A DNA stretch of 64,000 nucleotides from NCBI RefSeq assembly GCF_005886805.2, contig NZ_CP045429.1, forward strand, positions 2,884,501-2,948,500, read 5' to 3'. The notes beneath the pieces were generated by a model. That model did not search any database, had not been told where the DNA came from, and saw only the letters and a program-made list of their open reading frames with translations. The translations under genes were made by a program, and so were the position numbers. Shown here piece by piece: positions 36,879-44,985 of this stretch. The DNA is from Pseudoalteromonas rubra. Its GTDB lineage: Bacteria > Pseudomonadota > Gammaproteobacteria > Enterobacterales > Alteromonadaceae. The first letter of the stretch is position 1. The number at the start of each line of letters is the position of its first letter.

Positions 36879-37190
36879 CTAAACCGGGGCACCCTCCTGA
36901 GCAGCATACCAACATATCATTGCTATTAACGTAAACGGAATGATGGAAATAACTAAATTTTTCATCCTGACTTGCCGCCACTTAATTAGAATAGCTACTA
37001 AGTATGGTATAAACACAACCATGGTAGCGAGTCCCATAAACCCGGCAAAGTACAGCATTTCGATTCTCATGCTGCTTGCGCTGGTGTGATAGCCAAAAAC
37101 TCCGTAAAGAGCAAAAGCAAGCGGAAAGCACACTATAATCGTAACGGCATTCAATAGGTTATTTATTGTAGGGGCTCCAGTCGGTTCCAT
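36879..37190 (-). CDS. Small three-helix membrane protein, unrecognised
   Basis: A 103-residue inner-membrane protein with three hydrophobic helices (about 10-30, 42-66 and 76-96) and short basic loops (KWRQVRMKN). I do not recognise a family. The frame reaches back to 37298, overlapping the upstream gene, but the ATG at 37190 has a GAGAGA ribosome site seven bases ahead and avoids that overlap. It lies between two attC-like spacers in the same orientation as its neighbours, so it may be a cassette gene. Confidence 0.6.
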   Translation of the reverse strand: MEPTGAPTINNLLNAVTIIVCFPLAFALYGVFGYHTSASSMRIEMLYFAGFMGLATMVVFIPYLVAILIKWRQVRMKNLVISIIPFTLIAMICWYAAQEGAPV

Positions 37191-37270
37191 GATTCTCTCA
37201 ATGCTGTACAACAATATCCAAATCAGCCGCCGCATCAACAGTCGGCTGTACTTGTTAGTTATTTGAAAAT
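37191..37270 (-). repeat. attC-like spacer between cassette-like genes
   Basis: On the minus strand: AACTAACAAGTACAGCCG, a short loop, CGGCTG, seven unpaired bases, then ATTGTTGTAC. CAGCCG/CGGCTG give a perfect 6-bp inner stem, and AACAA/TTGTT an outer one, with bulged bases of the kind seen in folded attC sites. It begins 10 bases after the stop of the upstream gene. Confidence 0.35.
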
Positions 37271-38041
37271 TTAAAGTGACACTTCTCTGTAGTCCCATTG
37301 GACTGCAAATCCCCGTGCCCCCATTAAAGGGTTCGCAAGGCGTTTGAACTCATTATCTTGAATCTCCCACTCAGCATCAGACTCAAGCTTTAGAGTCTCC
37401 GTGAGAACAGCCTTTGCTTCTGCTGTGATTCGGTCTTCAAATGTAACTGTATATTCTCCCATAGGAACAAACTTAATTTTATTAACAATAAAGAGCCGTC
37501 CAGTTCTGCCTCCAATTCGACTGCGCAGCTTTTTTTCATACTTACTATAGAGTGGCGTGCTTTTTAGCTCATAAAATGCTGATAACGCACTCCTTCCTTT
37601 TGGTTGTACGTGACTTGCAGATACGTACGAATAACTAGCGCTTTGGGCAAATAAAGCTTTTACGTTGCCAGTGACTTTTTCACTGAGTTTGGCATTAAGG
37701 TTTGCAACAAACTTGCTGTTTATTTTTCCGCTCTCTGCACCTGTAACTAAGCCATTCCCGGTATCATATTCCTGGGGCATTTCAATGTCCCACATGTTAT
37801 TAAACGAGATATCTTCAGGAAGATTATCTAACTCTTTCAGCCATTTATAGTCAGATATCACATCATATCCATTATCAGTTTCAAGTAGCAAAGTTCCAGG
37901 GAGATGGACTTCCCAAAATGGATTATACGATGTAAGTTTTCCCGGCTTATCAAATAATGGCGCTTCAGTGGGAGAGTGAACGCCACTCATTTTGCACCCA
38001 GAGATGAACAAAAAAAGAAATATTAGCAATAGTTTCAACAT
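37271..38041 (-). CDS. Predicted lipoprotein, unrecognised
   Basis: A 256-residue lipoprotein (MLKLLLIFLFLFISGC lipobox, Cys16). The mature protein is a mixed alpha/beta domain with no transmembrane helices: an N-terminal LPGTLLLETDNGYDVISDYKW part, a central helical stretch (NSKFVANLNAKLSEKVTGNVKALFAQSASY, about 105-135) and a C-terminal strand-rich part (LFIVNKIKFVPMGEYTVTFED). The amphipathic central segment is reminiscent of membrane-active proteins, but that is only an impression. A good AAGGAG ribosome site precedes the ATG. It is the 5' gene of the three-gene cassette-like group. Confidence 0.65.
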   Translation of the reverse strand: MLKLLLIFLFLFISGCKMSGVHSPTEAPLFDKPGKLTSYNPFWEVHLPGTLLLETDNGYDVISDYKWLKELDNLPEDISFNNMWDIEMPQEYDTGNGLVTGAESGKINSKFVANLNAKLSEKVTGNVKALFAQSASYSYVSASHVQPKGRSALSAFYELKSTPLYSKYEKKLRSRIGGRTGRLFIVNKIKFVPMGEYTVTFEDRITAEAKAVLTETLKLESDAEWEIQDNEFKRLANPLMGARGFAVQWDYREVSL

Positions 38042-38634
38042 ACCAAGTCTCCTTTAGGTTGAAAATCCACACGATTCACTCATGTTATATACCAGTGGTA
38101 TTACTGAGAATATCGGTTTAAACCAGCCTACAAGCTATCCCCCCTCAAAATAACATCAATACATTATGAACTATAACCACGTAGCTTATTGCTCAACACC
38201 AAAGTGCTCAGTTGAACGTGAGGCCTGGAATAAACGCACACTCGATTAGTTTAGGACGATAATGTTACTTATACCCGTTCGTATGCACATAATTGACCAT
38301 AGTGGAGCGAGTGACTCTGGGTTGCTTTTAACAAACCCCAGCTCATGGACATGAACAACACAGCATGCCTATCGTTAAGGGCCTCTGGAAAATTTGTGAT
38401 AGTCACATGCAAACAGACACCACTACATAGTATTGGCAGCAAAAATCTTTTTTTAGCCCATTACTTACTGACTCTCCCTTTAACGCCAGCCCTTTGTTTG
38501 ACTATTTCCCCTCCAGTATGTTGAAAAAAACCGCAATTAAGCTGATTTAGCGCAGCTTTTACTGTCTCTACCCATTGAATTGAGACCCTTATGGCCTTAG
38601 TATCGGGAAAAACAATAATAATAACTGTAACGTT
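38042..38634. other. Intergenic region with a repeated motif
   Basis: A 593-base stretch without a gene. Near the lipoprotein start are the dyad ATACCA-G-TGGTAT (38089-38101) and, overlapping it, the motif ATTCACTCATGTTATATACC (38074-38093), which repeats the one at 36284-36302. The rest holds a weak CTGGG-type hairpin near 38318-38341 and the 5' region of the EAL gene. No terminator or gene is recognised. Confidence 0.4.
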
Positions 38635-40854
38635 TTGAGTTCTTTAAGCCGCTTTTTCTTACTTGAGGAAGAAACCCAATCGCCAAGCGAGGTGCCTAAC
38701 TGGCGTGTCAGTGCACTGCGCATTATTTTGGTGACCGGACTTTTGTTGTGCCTGGGGATCTTTATCAACAGCTTGCCCGCTGCACTGGCATTTGAACTTA
38801 ATTATGTGCTAGCACTGACATCGGGCTTTACACTCACCATAGGTGTGCTGCTTACACTGAGCCGCAGTGCCTACAAATTGTGTGCTCACTTGCTAATGAT
38901 TGCCATTGTGGCCGCAGGTGTAGCCATTAAACTGTTTATCCCCTTGTTACCCCTTGCTCAGCTTGGTTCTATTTTTGTTTACATTACGCCTATTCTGGCT
39001 TTGCTGCTGCTGGGTAAGCGAACCGCAATTTTTTACGCAGCATTGAATATAGTCCCGTTTCTGATGATAGTGCAGCAGGTTAATGTCTCAATGATCCCGT
39101 CGGGTGAGCGCATGTTGGTAGACGGAGACATTTACATACATTTTTTATTGTTTTTCTTCTTTAACTGTACAGTGCCACTGGCCGTGTGGCGCACCAGTCT
39201 GGCCGCCAGCCGATTGAATTTACATATGGCAAGCAATAATGAACTACTGGCTTCTCAGAAACAAATCTATCAGCGCTTCTTTCAGAAATCATTTCACGCC
39301 ATTGTGCTGGTAGACCAACAATTTAATATTGCTGAAGCCAATGAGAAAGCGCGCCGATTGCTGGGGATCCAAACTCAACCCCTGCCCTGTAATTTCGCTC
39401 GTGTGACTCAGGACGATCTGAGTCGACTGCTGAACAATAACGACCTGATTGATGCTGACCTGAATACCTTTCATGTCGGCGAACGCACGATAGAACTGGC
39501 GTCGCGGGAATATCACTCCGAGCAGCTATGTGCCTGGTACCTTAATGACGTCTCTGATCAGCATCAGCTTCAGCAGGATCTGCTGGCGCTGGACGTCGCC
39601 CACCAGCAAGCCAAATATTTTGATGCGCGGACCAACTTACCGGACAAAACCTGGCTTACCGAGCAATTACAGGTGCACATTGATCGCGGTCAGCCCTTTG
39701 CTCTGCTGATTGCTGAAAACCTCAATAAACATGTACTGGATTACCTGATTGATGGTGAGCTGCACAAACACTTATATGGCCACATTAATCAGGTAGCTGA
39801 GCACGACCCCAGTTTGCTCGATCAGATTGCCTATATTGGTGCCGGAAGGCTGGCTATTATTATCGAGCCCGATGTACCCGTGCTGGAAGTGGCACAACGC
39901 TGGCATCAACATCTAGATTTCTGGCTCAAACTGGGTCAGCATCAATTCCACGCCCGTTATGCAGTAGGCATTGCTACCTATCCGGAACATGGTTATATCC
40001 CGGAACGCCTGCTGAAAAATGCACAGCAAGCCTGTGAATTGCGTGGTGCAGGCGATGACCTGGCCATCTTTGACCACGGAACACGACGCCAGACACTGGC
40101 GCGTCACGAAATGGCCCTGCTGCTTGAAAAAGCACTGGAACATGACGAGTTACAAATAGTTTTGCAAAGCAAACACGATAACACCCACTCCGTAATTGGC
40201 TATGAAGCCCTGGCCCGCTGGCACAGCCCTTTGCTGGGCTGGGTATCTCCCGGGGAGTTTGTACCCATTGCTGAGGAATTTGGCCTGGTTAATCATTTGA
40301 CACAACGCATTCTGCACAAAGTGTGTCACACCTTACAAAGCCACCCGGATATTCATGTGCCTATCGCCATCAATATCAGCTCCCGGGATATTGCCTGCGA
40401 GCAGTTTGCCCGCAACACACTGGCCATAGTGCACAGCTACGGCCTGAATCCGCGCATGTTTGAATTTGAGCTCACCGAGTATAGTTTTGCCGATGATCAC
40501 AATCAGATCATGGAGGCCCTCGATAAAATGGGGTTCAGCCTGAGTATTGATGATTTCGGGATAGGATATTCCAATATTGCGCGGGTACTGGCTTCTCCCA
40601 TTAAGCGACTTAAACTGGACCGCTCTTTGGTCACCCAGATCACTACAGATCAAAAACAGCAGGCGCTGTTGCTGGGGATCCTGACCATGTGTGATAACCT
40701 CGGTATTGCGGCACTGGCAGAAGGCGTGGAAACTCAGGAGCAGCTGAATAAACTGCTCGAACTGGGGGTTAAAGAGTTTCAGGGCTACTGGTTTAGCCGC
40801 CCTGTGGCAGTTGAACAGGTGCTGGCAAACACACACGAAGCCTCTGCCACTTAA
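38635..40854 (+). CDS. Membrane-bound EAL phosphodiesterase with degenerate GGDEF domain
   Basis: A 739-residue protein. About six membrane helices (residues 20-190) form a sensor, followed by a PAS-like part (about 215-310). Then comes a GGDEF-fold domain (about 330-480) whose signature is replaced by GAGRL, so it cannot make c-di-GMP. The EAL domain (about 490-735) has YEALARW, NISSRDI, LTEYS, DDFGIGYSN and AEGVET, the full set of metal and substrate residues. It should hydrolyse c-di-GMP, perhaps controlled by the inactive GGDEF. The start is TTG at 38635: the frame is open only to 38584 and has no other start codon. Its stop overlaps the convergent LysR stop. Confidence 0.92.
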   Translation: MSSLSRFFLLEEETQSPSEVPNWRVSALRIILVTGLLLCLGIFINSLPAALAFELNYVLALTSGFTLTIGVLLTLSRSAYKLCAHLLMIAIVAAGVAIKLFIPLLPLAQLGSIFVYITPILALLLLGKRTAIFYAALNIVPFLMIVQQVNVSMIPSGERMLVDGDIYIHFLLFFFFNCTVPLAVWRTSLAASRLNLHMASNNELLASQKQIYQRFFQKSFHAIVLVDQQFNIAEANEKARRLLGIQTQPLPCNFARVTQDDLSRLLNNNDLIDADLNTFHVGERTIELASREYHSEQLCAWYLNDVSDQHQLQQDLLALDVAHQQAKYFDARTNLPDKTWLTEQLQVHIDRGQPFALLIAENLNKHVLDYLIDGELHKHLYGHINQVAEHDPSLLDQIAYIGAGRLAIIIEPDVPVLEVAQRWHQHLDFWLKLGQHQFHARYAVGIATYPEHGYIPERLLKNAQQACELRGAGDDLAIFDHGTRRQTLARHEMALLLEKALEHDELQIVLQSKHDNTHSVIGYEALARWHSPLLGWVSPGEFVPIAEEFGLVNHLTQRILHKVCHTLQSHPDIHVPIAINISSRDIACEQFARNTLAIVHSYGLNPRMFEFELTEYSFADDHNQIMEALDKMGFSLSIDDFGIGYSNIARVLASPIKRLKLDRSLVTQITTDQKQQALLLGILTMCDNLGIAALAEGVETQEQLNKLLELGVKEFQGYWFSRPVAVEQVLANTHEASAT

Positions 40855-41753
40855 TTGCTTTGTCGGTCTTCCAGCGCCATACATTGATATCTCAGCTCAC
40901 CTAGAAACGCCCTGGCAGCCGGGCCGAGCGTATCTCCATCTTTAAAAATCAGGTTGAGCTGAGCCTGACGTGTGCGATTGTGGGTCAAGGGTAGTGGTTG
41001 TAACGCGCCCGTGCTGAGCTGCGTTGCAATGGCACTGTAGGGCAACCAGGCAAAACCCAGCCCTTGAGTCACCATATCCACCATAGTGCGCAAATGACTT
41101 ACGGTCCAGCGCTGATCAGCCCCCAACCAGCCGCTGTCTGTCCCCTTACCCAGCGCAGAATCTCTGACTACGATTTGCCTGAATGATTTGAGGTCTTCCA
41201 GCGTCAGCTCACGGTCCAACTGATGTAATTTATGCTCCGGATGGGCAACGGCCACAAACTCCACCTGACATAACTGTTCACTAAACCCATCCGCCAGCAC
41301 CATAGGAGAGATGGCAATATCCACCTTAGCGTTCTGAAGCGCCTCAAACGAACCTGACAGAATAGACTCAACAAGTTCAATACGCAGCAGTGGATAGGCC
41401 TGAGAGGTTGTCTCCAGTACTTTGTAGAGCAATGACTGAGGAAAGATTTCATCGACGGCAATACGCAGGTGGCTCTCGACCCCTTTTGCCAGAGTCTGGC
41501 CAACTGCTTCGACTTTCTCAGCTTCGTCGAGCAAATAATTGGCACGACGCAACATCATGTCGCCCGCTTCCGTCAGGTGCGTTTTGCGGCCTTCCACCTG
41601 AAATAGCTTAACTGATAACGCAGTTTCTATTTTTTGTACTGCTGTATGTATGCTCGATTGGCTTTTATGGATAGCCTTAGCAGCCTGATTAAATCCGCCA
41701 TGCTCCACGACAGCGCGAAACATACGCCACTGCTCAAGCGTCACTCGTAACAT
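40851..41753 (-). CDS. LysR-family transcriptional regulator
   Basis: A 300-residue regulator: helix-turn-helix at residues 1-62 (GGFNQAAKAIHKSQSSIHTAVQK) and an effector domain (about 92-290; LRIAVDEIFPQSLLYKVLE). No divergent gene is nearby; the next feature upstream is the candidate small RNA on the opposite strand, 200 bases away, which could be a target. Tail-to-tail overlap with the EAL gene by four bases (shared TTAA) is unusual but clear. Inducer unknown. Confidence 0.9.
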   Translation of the reverse strand: MLRVTLEQWRMFRAVVEHGGFNQAAKAIHKSQSSIHTAVQKIETALSVKLFQVEGRKTHLTEAGDMMLRRANYLLDEAEKVEAVGQTLAKGVESHLRIAVDEIFPQSLLYKVLETTSQAYPLLRIELVESILSGSFEALQNAKVDIAISPMVLADGFSEQLCQVEFVAVAHPEHKLHQLDRELTLEDLKSFRQIVVRDSALGKGTDSGWLGADQRWTVSHLRTMVDMVTQGLGFAWLPYSAIATQLSTGALQPLPLTHNRTRQAQLNLIFKDGDTLGPAARAFLGELRYQCMALEDRQSN

Positions 41754-41949
41754 CTCACCTTCCTCGTCATTTGACCCTATAGGGCCTTTGTCTGTAACTA
41801 TTCTAATCTATTCAAGTACTTTTCTCTATTGATGTACAAGGCGTTCAACTTTTCATTACCTCAAGCAGTCTCACCGCAGAAACGAAATAAAACCAAAAGG
41901 CCAGCACAGTTTGTCATAATTTAGTCATCAAACAGGGGTATGATGCGCC

Positions 41950-42095
41950 TGCTTTTAACCGGTATGTACTCTTATTGGTTACTTGGATTTTCAACCTCCC
42001 TTGAGTATTTACTGCACGGAGGCAGTAAGATTTCCCTTGGTGCTTTTGGCCCAACCAATAGCAGATCCATATAGCCGGCAGAAGTCGGCTTTTTT
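41950..42095 (+). ncRNA. Candidate intergenic small RNA
   Basis: This lies on the plus strand between two minus-strand genes, with no plus-strand reading frame. It contains a long-range stem TATTGGTT/AACCAATA (41973-41980 with 42053-42060), an internal hairpin TTACTGC-ACGGAG-GCAGTAA (42009-42028) and a terminal AGCCGGC-AGAA-GTCGGCT hairpin followed by a T-run (42073-42095). TATGAT at 41939-41944 is a possible -10; the nearest -35-like TTGTCA (41911-41916) is too far (22 bases), so the start is uncertain. I do not recognise a known RNA family. The ACGGAG loop and CCTCCC single strand (41995-42000) are possible pairing or CsrA-type sites. Confidence 0.5.
42073..42095 (+). terminator. Intrinsic terminator on the plus strand
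   Basis: AGCCGGC, tetraloop AGAA, GTCGGCT (one G-U pair), with six T at 42090-42095. The nearest upstream plus-strand gene ends 1.2 kb away, behind a minus-strand gene, so it most likely ends a short intergenic transcript. Confidence 0.85.
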
Positions 42096-42255
42096 CTTTA
42101 TTGCTATCAGCAACCCAATACTTTGTCAGAATGAATGTAAAAAGATGTCTGTGAAAGGCTGAAATTTTGACTCGATGTCTTTGAATGCGGGCGTGAACAG
42201 TTGCTTGAGAGAGAAACAGGATGGGGCATAGGAGCCCCGTCCATAGTTCAGCAGA

Positions 42256-43809
42256 TTAACCTGCCGGATAAATATAGCTAGACTGTAAACCCAGAGGAAT
42301 GCTCAGGCCCCAGTATGCCAGCAGGAATAAGCTCCAGCCAATCAGGAAAGCAATAGAGTACGGCAACATCAGTGCCAGCAATGTACCAATTCCGGTGTCT
42401 TTCACATACTTCTGACAGTAAACCACAACCAGCGGGAAGTAAGGCATCAATGGCGTAATGATGTTTGAACTGGAATCACCAACACGATACGCCGCCTGAG
42501 ACAGATCTGGTGAAATACCCAGTTGCATCAACATAGGCACAAAGATTGGGCCTAATAGTGCCCATTTCGCTGAACTTGAACCAACAAACAGGTTCACAAA
42601 AGCAGTCAGGAAGATAATCCCAATCACAGTCACAGAGCTTGGCAGTGCCATTGCCTTTAATACTTCTGCACCTTCGATGGCCAATAATGCCCCCAAATTA
42701 GACTGGCTAAATGCCGCAATAAACAGCGCACAGAAGAACGCCATGACGATATAATAAGACATCGAGTTCATCGACTTACTCATTGCATCTATCATGTCTT
42801 TTGATGACTTAAAAGTACCGACCATAAAACCAAATACGGCGCCTGGGATCCAGAACAGTAAGAAAATCAGCGGTACAATGGACTGCATCAACGGCGCACT
42901 AAAATCGGTCAATGCACCACTTTCACTGCGCAGCGCCGAGTCTTCACCACTGGCCGCATAGATGAGCAAACCAATACCAGCCAGCATGACAGCAGACGCC
43001 GCGTAAAATGCCGAACGCTCTTTGCCGGTTACTTCGTTAAACTCAGGCAGATCATCAGTATCACCGTCGACTTTGGTCGATGCCAGGCGCGGCTCAATAA
43101 TTTTATCAGTAATGTACCAGCCAAGCAGAATAATAAAGATACTCGACGCCGACGTGAAGAACCAGTTGTTCAGCGGGTTGACCGAGATTTCAGGATCGAT
43201 GATTTGGGCTGCGCTTTGAGTGAAGCTTTGCAATAACGGATCAATACCTGAAGGGATAAAGTTCGCACTAAAGCCACCACTTACCCCGGCAAATGCCGCT
43301 GCAATACCTGCTAGCGGGTGACGGCCCATGGCATAGAAAATCACACCTGCCAACGGAATTACCAGCACATAACCGGCATCGGTCGCCGTATGACTCACAA
43401 TCGCAATCAGAATGATAGAGGGAGTAAGCAGGGCCTGAGGCGTGCGCTTCAACATCAGCTTCAAACCGGCATTAATATAGCCTGAGTGCTCGGCCACACC
43501 GACGCCCAGCATAGCAACCAAAACTACGCCCAGAGGCGCAAAGCCAGTAAAGGTTTTAACCATTGAGGCCAAAAAGCCAGCCAGAGAATCGCCGCTTAGC
43601 AGGTTATGAACAACAATCGCCTCTCCGGTGCGTGGATCGATGGCATCAAAACTGACACCTGACAGCATCCAGGACAATAGCCAAATCAGCAGCATGGCAC
43701 CGAGGAAGATCATGGCAGGATCAGGCAGCTTATTGCCCACCCTTTCAATGTTGTTGAGGAATCGCATAACGAAACTGGTGTCGTTATTCGCGTTTTTCGC
43801 TTGTTCCAT
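42256..43809 (-). CDS. abgT: AbgT-family transporter
   Basis: A 517-residue membrane protein with about 11-13 helices. It starts with a short polar segment, then RFLNNIERVGNKLPDPAMIF, the standard entry of AbgT (p-aminobenzoyl-glutamate/sulfonamide) transporters. Two re-entrant-type loops (SHTATDAGYVLVIPLAG and SSSAKWALLGPIFVP) and DSSSNIITPLMPYFPL are family motifs. Members import p-aminobenzoyl-glutamate or export sulfa drugs and folate precursors; the direction here is unknown. No abgA/abgB peptidase genes are adjacent. Full length. Confidence 0.92.
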   Translation of the reverse strand: MEQAKNANNDTSFVMRFLNNIERVGNKLPDPAMIFLGAMLLIWLLSWMLSGVSFDAIDPRTGEAIVVHNLLSGDSLAGFLASMVKTFTGFAPLGVVLVAMLGVGVAEHSGYINAGLKLMLKRTPQALLTPSIILIAIVSHTATDAGYVLVIPLAGVIFYAMGRHPLAGIAAAFAGVSGGFSANFIPSGIDPLLQSFTQSAAQIIDPEISVNPLNNWFFTSASSIFIILLGWYITDKIIEPRLASTKVDGDTDDLPEFNEVTGKERSAFYAASAVMLAGIGLLIYAASGEDSALRSESGALTDFSAPLMQSIVPLIFLLFWIPGAVFGFMVGTFKSSKDMIDAMSKSMNSMSYYIVMAFFCALFIAAFSQSNLGALLAIEGAEVLKAMALPSSVTVIGIIFLTAFVNLFVGSSSAKWALLGPIFVPMLMQLGISPDLSQAAYRVGDSSSNIITPLMPYFPLVVVYCQKYVKDTGIGTLLALMLPYSIAFLIGWSLFLLAYWGLSIPLGLQSSYIYPAG

Positions 43810-44024
43810 AGTTAATCCCTAAAAAGAAAATTAGCCAACTTTAACTTAACAACCGTAACAATGCCAATTCATTTGTTCCTTAATCCATTACGTGGGTATT
43901 ATTTATGCGTTATTTTGCGTTATCGCAAAGAATGCGTAATTCAACTCAGCTACTATACTTGAAAAACCAGCCAGACTCCGGGCTGGCTGATCGTGTTTTC
44001 AGTATTTTTCTCAACGAGACCGCT

Positions 44025-44870
44025 ATGATCGAAATAGACAACGCCGTGCTTAAGGATATGAATCATGGGTTTTGCCTGCCAGCAAAGCCCGAGCTGTTGC
44101 AAAGTTTGCATCAGGTACTGCAACAACCCGAACCTGAGCTAGGCGAAATTGCAGCGCTGATAGCAACAGATGTAGCGACCTCCGCCGCAGTATTAAAAGT
44201 AATTAACTCCTCCAGCTATGGCTTTTCACGTACCATTACGGACATTCGCCAGGCTGTGATGTTTCTGGGACTCAACAGTATTACCATGCTGGTGACGGGC
44301 TATTTGCTCAAACAAGCCTTTGATCAATCCAAGTGCTGCATCAAGCTGGAGCGTTTTTGGGACAGTGCTCAAGAAATTGCCGATGTGGCGACACTGATTG
44401 GCAACAAGATAAAAAGTAAAGTACCGGTCGAAAACCTGTACATGCTCGGCCTGTTCCATGATGCAGGTATTCCCGCCATGGCGTTCAATTACCCGGATTA
44501 TGTCGAGGTATTGGGCGCCGCAAACAGAAATTACGATACCTTGCTGGTTGAGTTCGAAGAAGCCCGCTACCAGACCAACCATGCTGTGATTGGTTATTAC
44601 CTGGCAAACAGTTGGAATTTGCCCAAGCCCATTTGTCAGCTTATTCTGCGCCATCACGACATTACCTATCTTCGGGAAAAACGTAGCGATGAAGAAATGC
44701 TGACCTTCTCAACATTGAAAATGGCAGAGAATCTGGTTCACACCAACAAGCGCTTTGTCGCGGCGCCAGACTGGCCACTGATGAAACAAAGCGTGCTTGA
44801 TGCACTTAACCTGGATGAAGACGACTACCAGGACCTCAAAGACGATACCGAAGAATACTTCACCAGTTAG
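44025..44870 (+). CDS. HDOD-domain signalling protein
   Basis: A 281-residue protein made almost entirely of an HDOD domain (about 12-215): LPAKPELLQSLHQVL, IAALIATDVATSAAVLKVINS, YGFSRTITDIRQAVMFLGLN and LGLFHDAGI. HDOD proteins lack phosphohydrolase activity in most cases and act as scaffolds in c-di-GMP, chemotaxis and stress signalling. The frame begins at ATG 43905, but the first 40 residues do not look like a domain start; the ATG at 44025 (MIEIDNAVLKDMNHGF) is preferred, with moderate certainty. Upstream (43810-44024) is a plain divergent promoter region with the AbgT gene. Confidence 0.82.
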   Translation: MIEIDNAVLKDMNHGFCLPAKPELLQSLHQVLQQPEPELGEIAALIATDVATSAAVLKVINSSSYGFSRTITDIRQAVMFLGLNSITMLVTGYLLKQAFDQSKCCIKLERFWDSAQEIADVATLIGNKIKSKVPVENLYMLGLFHDAGIPAMAFNYPDYVEVLGAANRNYDTLLVEFEEARYQTNHAVIGYYLANSWNLPKPICQLILRHHDITYLREKRSDEEMLTFSTLKMAENLVHTNKRFVAAPDWPLMKQSVLDALNLDEDDYQDLKDDTEEYFTS

Positions 44871-44985
44871 CTCAGTTACACGTCCTGACAGGGCTTTTGA
44901 TCTCCCAACCTCATTAGCCCAGTCATTTTCCACTTGGCAAATGCTTTCAAATCGTTAACATGAGTGGCAAAAATCATGGAACGTC

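Noticed and set aside
38395..38407. TGTGA-TAG-TCACA as a CRP site
   Set aside because: CRP half-sites need a six-base gap; this one has three, and no promoter is clear nearby.
42073..42095. Terminator assigned to the AbgT gene
   Set aside because: AbgT is on the minus strand and its start side faces this region; the T-run is on the plus strand, so it cannot end AbgT.
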